From assembly GCF_004364325.1 (NCBI RefSeq), contig NZ_SOCP01000004.1, positions 682,001-746,000 on the forward strand: a stretch of 64,000 bases of DNA. Reading direction: 5' to 3'. Shown piece by piece: positions 54,053-61,474 of this stretch; positions within the stretch are counted from its first letter, which is position 1, and every line of letters begins with the position of its first letter. Under the pieces are notes generated by a model, which did not search any database, was not told the DNA's origin, and saw only the letters and a program-made list of their open reading frames with translations. The DNA comes from Actinophytocola oryzae (GTDB lineage: Bacteria > Actinomycetota > Actinomycetes > Mycobacteriales > Pseudonocardiaceae). The position numbers were made by a program, and so were the translations under genes.

Positions 54053-54958
54053 CTACCCCTCCTTCTTCGGCGAGACGAGCACGAAGTGCTGCGGCAGGTG
54101 CACGGCGAGGCCCATCCGGCTGCGTGCCTCGATGACGTCGCCGCCGTCGGCCGCCGCGCCGCGGCGCAGCGCCAGGCTCGACACGCCCGGGTCCAGGAAC
54201 GTCGCCGCGGCGCGGAAGTCGCCGAGCAGCACGCGGTCGCGCGGGATCATCCTGGTGCGCGCGATGCGGATGCCCGCCTCGTTCAGCCTGCCGAGCAGCC
54301 CCGCCTCGACGGCCTGCCAGTACACGGCGGTGTGGGCGACGATGCCGTCGCACGACCCGCCGGTCTCCTCGACGATGCCCGCGGCGGAGGTGAGGACGTC
54401 GACGGGATCCTGTCCGGTGCGGATGGTCCGCGACCCGGGCAGGCCCATCAGTCCTGGCACGCGCCCGTCCTCGTCGCCGTGCAACAGGACCTGGTTCTCC
54501 TTGGTACCGAACCGGACCAGCACCCGGTAGTCGATGAAGGCGGCCAGCAGCCGGGGAAAGCGCAGCAGGCCACGGGGAACCGGCACCGACACGCCGATGT
54601 CGGTCAGCTCGGCGTGGTCGAGGGTCGGCCGGAACGCCGACTCCAGCGCGGACTCGAGCGTGATGCCCGAGACGGTGCGGTCCTCGCCATCTGGCTGCGG
54701 CTCGTGGATGTAGGGCACGTCCTGGTCGTGCACCGTCGCCATCTTGAGCAGCTGGCGCACGGTGAACCGCGGCCGGTGCGCGAACAGCGGGAAGGACGCG
54801 GGCAGGTAGGCGCGGTAGGGGACGACGATGTCGCCGGAGTCGTCGCCGAGCGCCGCGGCCTGCACGAACTCCTGGCCCGGCGTGCTCTCGGTCATCGCGG
54901 GGTCGGCGAGTAACTGCCGTGCCTGCGGGATCGTGGTGGGGGTCTGCGGGGTCACCAT
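54053..54958 (-). CDS. HK97-fold shell protein, encapsulin-like (family 3 candidate)
   Basis: A 301-residue protein with the layout of HK97-type major capsid proteins. Segments matching HK97 gp5: VPVPRGLLRFPRLLAAFIDYRVLVRFG (residues about 125-151; spine-helix region), then KENQVLLHGDEDGRVPGLMGL (NQLLNGDGTGxNLxGL in phages), SCDGIVAHTAVYW near 206 (SGIVLNPxDW), and RVLLGDFRAAATFLDPG, then EARSRMGLAVHLPQHFVLV (EERLALAVYRPxAFV). The N-arm precedes an E-loop-like stretch near 60-90. No portal, protease, terminase or tail gene is nearby, and it lies between an aldolase and a sulfotransferase in one operon. That context fits encapsulins of the natural-product type rather than a prophage. RBS AGAGG precedes the ATG. 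Confidence 0.82.
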   Translation of the reverse strand: MVTPQTPTTIPQARQLLADPAMTESTPGQEFVQAAALGDDSGDIVVPYRAYLPASFPLFAHRPRFTVRQLLKMATVHDQDVPYIHEPQPDGEDRTVSGITLESALESAFRPTLDHAELTDIGVSVPVPRGLLRFPRLLAAFIDYRVLVRFGTKENQVLLHGDEDGRVPGLMGLPGSRTIRTGQDPVDVLTSAAGIVEETGGSCDGIVAHTAVYWQAVEAGLLGRLNEAGIRIARTRMIPRDRVLLGDFRAAATFLDPGVSSLALRRGAAADGGDVIEARSRMGLAVHLPQHFVLVSPKKEG

Positions 54959-54983
54959 GGGGACCTCTCTCGGGTTCGGTGGG

Positions 54984-55808
54984 TTACGCCGCGACGGCCA
55001 CGGGGACCTCGTGCACGGTGCGCACCAGGTCGCGGGCGAACGCGCCGGGGTCGGGCGAGCGGAAGATGTTGCGCCCCATGGCCACGCCCGCCGCGCCGGC
55101 ACGCACCATCGCGCCGACCCTGGCGAGCAGCGCGGCCCGGTCGGCGACGGGTGGCCCGCCGGCGAGCACGACCGGCACCGGGCAGGCGCGTACCACCGCG
55201 GCCAGGTTCTCCTCCGTGCCGGGGTAGCTGACCTTGACCAGGTCGGCGCCGAGGTCGGCCGCGAGGGTGGCCGCGTGGGCGACCAGCTCCGGGTCGGACG
55301 GGTCGGCGATCGCGGGGCCCCTGGCGTACATCATCGCGAGCAGCGGCAGGTTCCAGCGGTCGCACAGCTCCGCGGTCCGCGCGAGGTCCGCGACCTGCGT
55401 GGCCTCCTGCCGGGAGCCCATGTTGACGTGCACGCTCACCGCGTCCGCGCCGAGGCGCAGCGCCGACTCGACGCTCGCCACCAGGTACTTGGCGTCCGGG
55501 TCCTGCGCGTGTGTGGTGCTCGCGCTCAGGTGGACGATCAGCGACGTCTGCTGGAAGTGCCTCGGGTCGAGGGTGCGGGCGGTGCCCTTGTGGACGACGA
55601 CCGCGTCCACCCGTGCGTCGGCGAGCCGGCCGACCAGCCGGTCGAGCGAGCCGTCGGGGGTGATCGGGCCGTCGCTCACCGAGTGGTCGAGCGGCACGAT
55701 CGCGAGCCGTCCGTCACCGCGCCCGTCCAGCCGGTCGAGCCGTAACCGCGCGCCGAACGGGAGGTGTGGGTTGCCTCCGGACGGGAGCACGGAACTTCGT
55801 GTCGTCAT
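54984..55808 (-). CDS. DhnA-type aldolase (ADH synthase/GriI-like)
   Basis: A 274-residue TIM-barrel class I aldolase of the DeoC/FbaB/DhnA family. VPLDHSVSDGPI near residue 38, LIVHLSASTTHAQD near 92, SVHVNMGSRQEAT near 125, LLAMMYARGP near 153, and the Schiff-base Lys in LVKVSYPGT near 190. GriI, a known relative, joins aspartate semialdehyde with dihydroxyacetone phosphate on the way to 3-amino-4-hydroxybenzoate; archaeal ADH synthases also use aspartate semialdehyde. The aspartate kinase upstream fits that substrate. About 18 residues precede the conserved FGARLRLDRL, slightly more than I recall for relatives. AGGAGGAG six bases before the ATG supports the start. Confidence 0.9.
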   Translation of the reverse strand: MTTRSSVLPSGGNPHLPFGARLRLDRLDGRGDGRLAIVPLDHSVSDGPITPDGSLDRLVGRLADARVDAVVVHKGTARTLDPRHFQQTSLIVHLSASTTHAQDPDAKYLVASVESALRLGADAVSVHVNMGSRQEATQVADLARTAELCDRWNLPLLAMMYARGPAIADPSDPELVAHAATLAADLGADLVKVSYPGTEENLAAVVRACPVPVVLAGGPPVADRAALLARVGAMVRAGAAGVAMGRNIFRSPDPGAFARDLVRTVHEVPVAVAA

Positions 55809-55836
55809 GTCTCACTCCTCCTGGTGTCGTCGGTGC

Positions 55837-57132
55837 TCACGCCGTCGCCCTGGTGTCTTCCTCGTCCGGCTCCTGGTTCAGCTCGAACTGCTCGTGCAGC
55901 GCGGCGACCGCGGCGGGGACCTGCTCGGCCTCGACGAGGAACGTGGTGCGGGCCTGCGTGCAGGACACGCACTCGGCGTCCACGCCCGCGTCCACGAGCG
56001 TGCGCATGGCCAGTGCCGTCAGGCCCGGCCTGCTCAGCAACCCGATCCCCACGACGGAGACCGCGCCGACCGAACGTCGTACCCACGCGGACCCGCCGTC
56101 GGGCACCACCACGCCGTTCACGGCGGACAGGGCCTCTGCCGCGGCGACCTCGGGCACCGAGCACGTCAGCTGCAGCTCGTCCTCGCCGACCGGCCGCCAC
56201 ACGACCGAGCCGACGGCGATCTGCCGCAGCGCCAGCACGTCGAGGACACCCGCGACGCGGGCGGCGGGCTCGCCGCCGGCGCGGACGACCAGCTGGGCGA
56301 CCGAGCGGTCGTGGGTGACGGCCGCGACGCCTGCCCGGTTCTCGTAGCCGCCGGGCGCGGGGCGGGGTACCGTCTCCGCCGAGGTGTCGAGCATTCCCGT
56401 TCTCCTTCCGATGATCGTGCTGCCGTGTCCGCGTCCCGCGGAGTCGGCGACGAGGATGTCCACGCCGTGTGCCGCCGCCAGCTCGACGGCCCTGCTGTGC
56501 AGGACCCGCGCGCCGGAGAACGCCATCTCGGCCATGACCTCCGCGTCCAGTTCGTCGAGCAGCGCGGGGTCGGTGACGATGCGCGGATCGGCGCTGCGCA
56601 CGCCGTCGACGTCGGTGTAGATCTCGCAGAGCGACACGTCGTGCGCGATGGCCAGTGCCACGGCCGAGGTGTCCGAGCCGCCCCGGCCGAGGGTGATGAC
56701 GGCACCCAGCTCGTCGCGTGCCTGGAACCCCGCGACGACGACCACGTGCCGCCGCGAAAGCCACCGGCGCACCGGCGCGGCGTCGACGTGCGACACCGTG
56801 CCGACGCCGGGGCGCCCCGTGGCACGCATCCCCGCCTCGGGACCGGTGAGCGACACCGCGGGCACGCCGAGGTCGCGCAGTGCGATCGCGAGCAGCGCCG
56901 CCGAGCCGTTCTCGCCGGTGGCGAGCAGCTTGTCGGTCTCGTGGGGGTCGGGGCCCGAGCTGACCGCCTCCGCGGCACGCACGAGCTCGTCTGTCGTGTC
57001 GCCACGGGCGGACACGACGACGATCACCTGCGCGCCCTGCCGGTAGGACTGGGCGACACGGCCGGCGACGCGCACGACCTGGCGGTCGGTGGCGAGCGAG
57101 CTGCCACCGTACTTCTGGACTCTGATCTCCAT
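55837..57132 (-). CDS. Aspartate kinase, cluster-specific
   Basis: A 431-residue aspartokinase that forms aspartyl phosphate, the precursor of aspartate semialdehyde. KYGGSSL at residues 7-13, GRGGSDTSAVALA near 168 and YTDVDGVRSADPRIV near 195 are present, followed by two ACT domains. The second ACT has SVVGIGLLSRPGLTA and SCTQARTTFL, where primary enzymes have a different loop (typically MISTSEIRISV), so control by lysine or threonine may be altered. The ATG at 57132 follows GGGAG. It heads the 14-kb operon and lies divergent from the efflux pump, with SARP-like boxes between. No aspartate-semialdehyde dehydrogenase is in the window. Confidence 0.9.
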   Translation of the reverse strand: MEIRVQKYGGSSLATDRQVVRVAGRVAQSYRQGAQVIVVVSARGDTTDELVRAAEAVSSGPDPHETDKLLATGENGSAALLAIALRDLGVPAVSLTGPEAGMRATGRPGVGTVSHVDAAPVRRWLSRRHVVVVAGFQARDELGAVITLGRGGSDTSAVALAIAHDVSLCEIYTDVDGVRSADPRIVTDPALLDELDAEVMAEMAFSGARVLHSRAVELAAAHGVDILVADSAGRGHGSTIIGRRTGMLDTSAETVPRPAPGGYENRAGVAAVTHDRSVAQLVVRAGGEPAARVAGVLDVLALRQIAVGSVVWRPVGEDELQLTCSVPEVAAAEALSAVNGVVVPDGGSAWVRRSVGAVSVVGIGLLSRPGLTALAMRTLVDAGVDAECVSCTQARTTFLVEAEQVPAAVAALHEQFELNQEPDEEDTRATA

Positions 57133-57223
57133 GTCGCTCCCAAGGAGTTCGCGCGAGCGGCCATCGCGGGGCGGGGCAGAGGGTCGTGGTCTCGATCGGA
57201 CCGGCCCAGCATCGGGTCGCGCC

Positions 57224-57238
57224 GTTAAGCCGGGGTTA
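57224..57238. promoter_or_regulatory. SARP-like direct repeat before the aspartate-kinase operon
   Basis: GTTAAGCCGGGGTTA contains two GTTA elements with an 11-base period, the usual spacing of SARP-family heptamer repeats. It lies about 92-106 bases before the aspartate-kinase start. An almost identical motif (GTTAGACCGGGGTTA) stands at 60794-60808. Confidence 0.55.
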
Positions 57239-57273
57239 TCGCCGCCCCCGCCCGTTTTGTCCGGGCCCGTGCG

Positions 57274-57291
57274 GGTTAACCGAGGGTGAAC
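57274..57291. promoter_or_regulatory. SARP-like direct repeat before the efflux-pump operon
   Basis: GGTTAAC-CGAG-GGTGAAC is a pair of heptamers separated by four bases (11-base period), 51-68 bases before the pump's start codon. With the box at 57224-57238 it gives each of the divergent units its own site. Confidence 0.5.
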
Positions 57292-57341
57292 CGCGCCGGG
57301 GGAGCCTTGGCGCTCCACAGGTGGACGGAAGGGGTGGCGAC

Positions 57342-58553
57342 GTGCGAAGGACCTGGGCGTTCGTGCTGTTCGCCGGCGCGTTCGCGGTGTCGTGCACGGA
57401 GTTCGTCGTCGTCGGGCTGCTCCCGCAGATCGCGGCCGACCTGGACGTGTCGGAGGCCGTCACGGGTCAGCTGGTCACCCTCAACGCGGTGGCGTTCGCG
57501 GTGGGCGCGCCCGTGCTGTCGGCGCTGTGCGTGCGGGTCGACCGGCGGCTGCTGCTGCTCGGCACGCTCGCGGTCTTCGTGGCCGGGCACGTTACGGCGG
57601 GACTGGCGCCCAACTACGCCGTTCTGCTCGCGTCCCGGCTGCTGTCCGGCGGCATGATGGGCCTCTACCTCGCCACCGCGATCGCGGTGGCGGCACGCCT
57701 CGCGCCACCCGAGCGACGCGCCAGCGCCATGGCGATCGTGGTCGCCGGGGTCAGCACCGCGACCGCGCTCGGCGTGCCGGTGAGCACCCTGCTCGGCCAG
57801 CACGCGGGCTGGCGGCTGCCGATGCTCGGCATCGCCGGGCTGGCACTGGTCGCGCTGGTGCTGGTCGCGGTCGTCGTCCCCGCCACGGGTGTGGACGACG
57901 GGCCACCGATGACGGCACGGCTGCGTGCGCTGCGCAACCGTCCCGTCGTCATCGGACTGACCGCGATCGTGCTGTTCTGGGGCGCCTCCTTCACCGTCTA
58001 CACCTATCTCGTACCCCTGCTGGAGACCCGCGCGGGCGTGCACGGCGGGCTGGTCACGGTCGTGCTGTTCCTGGCGGGCCTGTGCGCCGTCGGGGGCAAC
58101 CACCTCGGCGGTCGCGGCGCGGACCGCGCGCCCGCGGCGACCCTCGTGGTCACCGCGGCGGTGACCGCCGCGGCGTTGCTGCTCGTGCTGCCGGTCGCCA
58201 CCGGTCCCGCCGGTGCCATCGCCCTCGTCGGGGTGTGGCAGCTGGCCGCGTGGTCGTTCGTGCCCGCCGTGCAGGCGGTGCTGTACCGCGCCGCCGGCCC
58301 CGGCGGTGACCTCGCGGTGTCGTTCGCCGTGTCCGGGTTCAACGTCGGCATCGTCGCGGGCGCCGGCTTCGGCGGCATGGCGCTCGCCGCGGGCGGCATC
58401 CCCTGGGTCGTGGTGCTCGGTGCCGCGACGGGCGTCGTCGCGCTCGGCACGGTCGTCGCGTTCGTGCGTGCCGGCCGTCCGTCCACACCGGAGCCGACGC
58501 CGGTCCTCGCGGGAGTACGTGAACCGGCCCCCTCAGAGAGGACACCGACATGA
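57342..58553 (+). CDS. MFS efflux transporter (DHA1, AraJ/Cmx-like)
   Basis: A 403-residue transporter with 12 predicted membrane segments. CTEFVVVGLLPQIAADLDVSE at the first loop, and ASRLLSGGMMGLYLATAIAVAARL (helix 4) match DHA1 drug exporters related to AraJ and Cmx. It is probably the export or self-resistance pump of this locus. The GTG at 57342 is selected because GGAAGGGG stands eight bases upstream and the hydrophobic segment then begins at residue 4; the frame is open further upstream. It overlaps the HAD gene by an ATGA. Confidence 0.88.
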   Translation: MRRTWAFVLFAGAFAVSCTEFVVVGLLPQIAADLDVSEAVTGQLVTLNAVAFAVGAPVLSALCVRVDRRLLLLGTLAVFVAGHVTAGLAPNYAVLLASRLLSGGMMGLYLATAIAVAARLAPPERRASAMAIVVAGVSTATALGVPVSTLLGQHAGWRLPMLGIAGLALVALVLVAVVVPATGVDDGPPMTARLRALRNRPVVIGLTAIVLFWGASFTVYTYLVPLLETRAGVHGGLVTVVLFLAGLCAVGGNHLGGRGADRAPAATLVVTAAVTAAALLLVLPVATGPAGAIALVGVWQLAAWSFVPAVQAVLYRAAGPGGDLAVSFAVSGFNVGIVAGAGFGGMALAAGGIPWVVVLGAATGVVALGTVVAFVRAGRPSTPEPTPVLAGVREPAPSERTPT

Positions 58554-59197
58554 CCGCCGAGTTCCAGGCCGTCCTGTTCGACATGGACGGCACCCTGATC
58601 GACTCGACCACCGCGGTCCGCCGCGCGTGGCGCCGCTGGGCCGACGAGGAGGGCATCGAGGTGGCCCGGCTGGCGGGCACCTCCGGGCGCCCCGCCCGGC
58701 GGATCGTCACCGACCTCGTCCCGCCGGAGCGGGTCGAGCAGTCCCTGGCCCGCTACACCCACATCGCGACCCACGACCTGGACGGCGTGGCGGTACTGCC
58801 CGGCACGCCCGCCGCGCTCGACGCCACGGCCGAGCACCACGCGATCGTCACCTCCAGCTCGCGGGACGTGACCACGGCGAGGATGGCCGCCGCGCGGCTG
58901 CCCCTGCCCGAGGTCGTCGTCACCGCGGAGGACGTCGCGGACGGCAAGCCCCACCCGGCGGCCTACCTGCTGGCGGCGGCACGCCTGGGGGTCGACCCGA
59001 GGCGGTGCCTGGTCGTCGAGGACACCGACGTCGGTGTCACCGCGGGGGTCGCGGCGGGCTGCCCGGTGCTCGGCGTCGGTCCGAGGGTGACCGCGGACGC
59101 CGGCGTGCTCGCGCTGGTGCCCGACCTGTCGACCGCTCGCTTCGCCGCGACCGCCGACGGCGTCGCCGTCTCCTTCGCCGACCGGATGGCGGCCTGA
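58550..59197 (+). CDS. HAD-superfamily phosphatase
   Basis: A 215-residue HAD hydrolase of the beta-phosphoglucomutase/glycerol-phosphatase class. Motif I FDMDGTLIDS at residues 10-19, motif II IVTSSS near 98, motif III Lys in DGKPHPAAY near 133, and motif IV VVEDTDVGVTAG near 158. A four-helix cap lies between motifs I and II. It would remove phosphate from a small sugar-phosphate-like intermediate; in this cluster the aldolase product could carry such a phosphate. It is coupled to the pump gene by ATGA and is followed 16 bases later by cysQ. Confidence 0.88.
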   Translation: MTAEFQAVLFDMDGTLIDSTTAVRRAWRRWADEEGIEVARLAGTSGRPARRIVTDLVPPERVEQSLARYTHIATHDLDGVAVLPGTPAALDATAEHHAIVTSSSRDVTTARMAAARLPLPEVVVTAEDVADGKPHPAAYLLAAARLGVDPRRCLVVEDTDVGVTAGVAAGCPVLGVGPRVTADAGVLALVPDLSTARFAATADGVAVSFADRMAA

Positions 59198-59213
59198 CCT
59201 ACCGGAGGAACCC

Positions 59214-59981
59214 GTGTCCGACACCCCTGTCCCCACCGACGACCACGTGCTGGCCAGGAAGCTGGCCACCGCCGCGGCCGAGCGGCTGCGGCGCCTGCGT
59301 ACGTCGGGCTCGCTGTCCGGTGCGGCGCTGGGCCGGGCGGGCGACCGGCTCGCGCACCTGCTCCTCACCGAGGAGCTGCGAACCCACCGGCCCACCGACG
59401 CCGTGCTGTCCGAGGAGGACGAGGACGGCGTCGCGGACCGGCGCCCCGACCGCGTGTGGATCGTGGACCCCCTGGACGGCACTCGCGAGTACGGCGAGCC
59501 GGACCGTGCGGACTGGGCCGTGCACGTCGCCCTCGCGGTGCGGGGCGAGCCGGTCGTGGGCGCGGTGGCGCTGCCCGCCGACGGCGTGGTGCTGGCCACC
59601 GACGACCCGCCCCGGCTGGTGACCCGGTCGTCAGAGGGCACGCGCCTCCGGGTGGCGGTGAGCCGCAGCAGGCCGCCCGCGCTCGTGGCGCGGCTGTGCT
59701 CGGTGCTCGACGTCGAGCTGGTCCCGATGGGTTCGGCGGGCGCGAAGACCGCCGCGGTGCTCGCGGGAGGGGTGGACGCATACGTCCACGCCGGTGGTCA
59801 GTACGAGTGGGACAGCGCGGCACCGGTCGCGGTCGCCAACGCGGCAGGCGCTCACACGTCCAGAGTGGACGGTTCACCGCTGGTGTACGACAACCCGTCC
59901 GCGTACCTGCCCGATCTGCTGGTGTGCCACCCGGACCACCGGGACACCCTCCTCACCGCACTCGCGGCGGTGCGTGACTGA
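59214..59981 (+). CDS. cysQ: 3'(2'),5'-bisphosphate nucleotidase (CysQ type)
   Basis: A 255-residue inositol-monophosphatase-fold enzyme. Metal-binding motifs: LSEEDED near residue 65, WIVDPLDGTREYGE near 82, and YEWDSAAPVAVANAAG near 200. The FIG/IMPase family includes CysQ, which hydrolyses PAP, the byproduct of PAPS-dependent sulfation. WxVDPLDGT followed by E-Y/F is typical of CysQ rather than inositol phosphatases. Next to cysCDN and a sulfotransferase, PAP clearance is the natural role. GTG start with GGAGG upstream. Confidence 0.88.
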   Translation: MSDTPVPTDDHVLARKLATAAAERLRRLRTSGSLSGAALGRAGDRLAHLLLTEELRTHRPTDAVLSEEDEDGVADRRPDRVWIVDPLDGTREYGEPDRADWAVHVALAVRGEPVVGAVALPADGVVLATDDPPRLVTRSSEGTRLRVAVSRSRPPALVARLCSVLDVELVPMGSAGAKTAAVLAGGVDAYVHAGGQYEWDSAAPVAVANAAGAHTSRVDGSPLVYDNPSAYLPDLLVCHPDHRDTLLTALAAVRD

Positions 59982-59997
59982 GCCATTCCCTGACAGG

Positions 59998-60028
59998 CGT
60001 CGCGCGAAGCGTTCGGCTTCGCGCGACG
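59998..60028. terminator. Bidirectional terminator after cysQ
   Basis: A perfect 13-bp stem (CGTCGCGCGAAGC and complement) with a five-base loop GTTCG, followed by TTCTGCTCT. It stands between the cysQ stop and the convergent small gene, and can end both transcripts. Confidence 0.85.
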
Positions 60029-60044
60029 TTCTGCTCTGTCCCTC

Positions 60045-60497
60045 TCACGCGGAGCGCGGGTCGGGGACCGTCCACTCGGTGGCGCACGACGCGGCGACCC
60101 GGCGTGCGGTGCCGACGACCGCGGACCAGATGAGCGGCGGCGTGCGGAGTGCCGGCGGCACGCGCCAGGTCTGTGCGCCGTCACCGCTGGGCAGCACGAC
60201 CACGCCGCCCGAGGGCACCAGCCACACCCGGAACGGGCGCAGGTCGGCAGGCAGCAGCGGATACCGTGTCGCGGCGGGCTGGGTGAGGAAGGTGAGATGG
60301 TCGCGGTCCGGGCCCACCACGATCGGACCGTCCAACATGGACAGTCGCAGCTGCGTGTGCACCAGCTCGCCGAACCGGACGGGCATGACGATCGCGTCGA
60401 GATCTTCGCCGACCACCACCACCGGCCTGCCGGTCGGCGAGGACGACTCGCCGAGGAGTGCTTCGTACTGGCGTCGGTCGGTGGTGGAGAGTCTCAT
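60045..60497 (-). CDS. Hypothetical protein, MbtH-linked
   Basis: A 150-residue soluble protein that I do not recognise. It has no signal or membrane segment. It is made mostly of short strands with RPVVVVGEDLDAIVMPVRF near residue 24 and PSGGVVVLPSGD near 95. The stop of the mbtH-like gene is nine bases upstream and AGAGG stands before the ATG, so the two are co-transcribed. The GC content and codon use are like the rest of the locus. A role in the same pathway is likely from position only. Confidence 0.65.
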   Translation of the reverse strand: MRLSTTDRRQYEALLGESSSPTGRPVVVVGEDLDAIVMPVRFGELVHTQLRLSMLDGPIVVGPDRDHLTFLTQPAATRYPLLPADLRPFRVWLVPSGGVVVLPSGDGAQTWRVPPALRTPPLIWSAVVGTARRVAASCATEWTVPDPRSA

Positions 60498-60506
60498 GGC
60501 GAACCT

Positions 60507-60737
60507 CTAACGGTCGTCGCGGCCCCGCTTCCGTGCCGGGCCGGTCGTCCACCGACGGGACGGCGCTGCCGTGGCGTGCCACAGCTCGGCGACCTGGTTC
60601 AGTGCGACCTCGGCGGTGCTGGAGAAGCCCGTGGGGCGCCAGCCTCCAGGTAACGGCAGATGGCTTGGCCAGATGCAGTAGCAGCCCTCGTCGTTGACGA
60701 CGACTCGGTAGTAAGTCGAAGGGTCCGCGGAGTTCAT
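60507..60737 (-). CDS. MbtH-like protein
   Basis: A 76-residue protein with the MbtH pattern: VVVNDEGCYCIWPSHLPLPGGWRPTG (residues about 12-37) and the third conserved Trp in AELWHATAAP. The usual WTDMRP ending is changed to WHATAAP, and the tail is longer and basic. MbtH proteins bind and activate NRPS adenylation domains. The only NRPS in the window is the PTM synthase 20 kb away, so a partner NRPS to the right of position 64000 is suspected. The SARP-like box at 60794 is 57-71 bases upstream of its start. Confidence 0.75.
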   Translation of the reverse strand: MNSADPSTYYRVVVNDEGCYCIWPSHLPLPGGWRPTGFSSTAEVALNQVAELWHATAAPSRRWTTGPARKRGRDDR

Positions 60738-60793
60738 GCGTACCTTTGTGGTCGGGAAGGACTCCTTGCCACCGAATACCCTACGTGCCCGCG

Positions 60794-60808
60794 GTTAGAC
60801 CGGGGTTA
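60794..60808. promoter_or_regulatory. SARP-like direct repeat before the mbtH-like gene
   Basis: GTTAGACCGGGGTTA again has two GTTA at 11-base spacing, nearly identical to the box at 57224-57238. It overlaps the end of the response-regulator gene and lies just upstream of the mbtH-like gene's promoter region. Confidence 0.55.
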
Positions 60809-61474
60809 TACGCCCGAGTCCTCGTCGATACCGCGCAGTAGTCCCGCGGCCGTCCCCTTCTTGATCGCGTCGACGCGCGAGGTGGCCTGCAGCTTGCCGT
60901 AGATGTTGGTGAGGTGCCGTTTCACGGTGCCCTCGCTGATGAACAGGCGCCCGGCGATCTGCGCGTTGGTCAGCGCCGCCGCGACCAGCTCGAGGACCTC
61001 GGTCTCCCGCGCGGAAAGCAGGCTCTGCTGCTCCCGCGCCCGCTCCAGCGAGCGCATCGTCGTGCGCGGTACGGACAGCAACACGTTGCGCTGGTTGCGG
61101 TTCACCGAGTGGACGGTGGCGAGCAGCTCGTCGCGGCCGATGCTCTTCACGAGGTACGCGGCGGCGCCGGACTGCAGCAGCTCGCTGACCACGCCGGAGG
61201 ACTCGTGCATCGTCAGGATCACCACCGCGGTGGCCGGGCACGTGCGCGCCAGCTCGGCGATGACCGCCTTCGCGCCGGGGCCCGGCATCTCGACGTCGAG
61301 CAGGAGCACGTCGGGCTGGTGGCGCATGACCAGCTCGACGGCCTGGGGGCCGGTGGCGGCCTCGCCGACGATCCGCACGTCCGGGTCGGTGGCCAGGAGC
61401 TCCTGCACGCCCTGGCGGAACAGGGTGTGGTCGTCGGCGACGGCAACGGTCACCCGGCGGGACGAGTCCGTCAC
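60806..61474 (-). CDS. NarL/LuxR-family response regulator
   Basis: A 222-residue response regulator. Receiver domain with acidic pocket VADDHTLFR at residues 12-20 and phosphorylation Asp in LLLDVEMPG near 55; HTH LuxR domain LSARETEVLELVAAALTNAQIAGRLFISEGTVKRHL (about 152-187). The GTG start overlaps the stop of the kinase gene (GTGA), so the two are co-translated. It probably controls expression in the cluster. Confidence 0.95.
   Translation of the reverse strand: MTDSSRRVTVAVADDHTLFRQGVQELLATDPDVRIVGEAATGPQAVELVMRHQPDVLLLDVEMPGPGAKAVIAELARTCPATAVVILTMHESSGVVSELLQSGAAAYLVKSIGRDELLATVHSVNRNQRNVLLSVPRTTMRSLERAREQQSLLSARETEVLELVAAALTNAQIAGRLFISEGTVKRHLTNIYGKLQATSRVDAIKKGTAAGLLRGIDEDSGV

Noticed and set aside
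54053..54958. The gene beside the DhnA aldolase as a 3-dehydroquinate synthase II (GriH-like)
   Set aside because: Position suggested it, but the translated sequence has HK97 capsid elements and none of the dehydroquinate-synthase-II motifs.
54053..54958. A prophage remnant
   Set aside because: No portal, terminase, protease, tail or integrase gene is in the window, and the gene is tightly coupled to biosynthetic genes on both sides.
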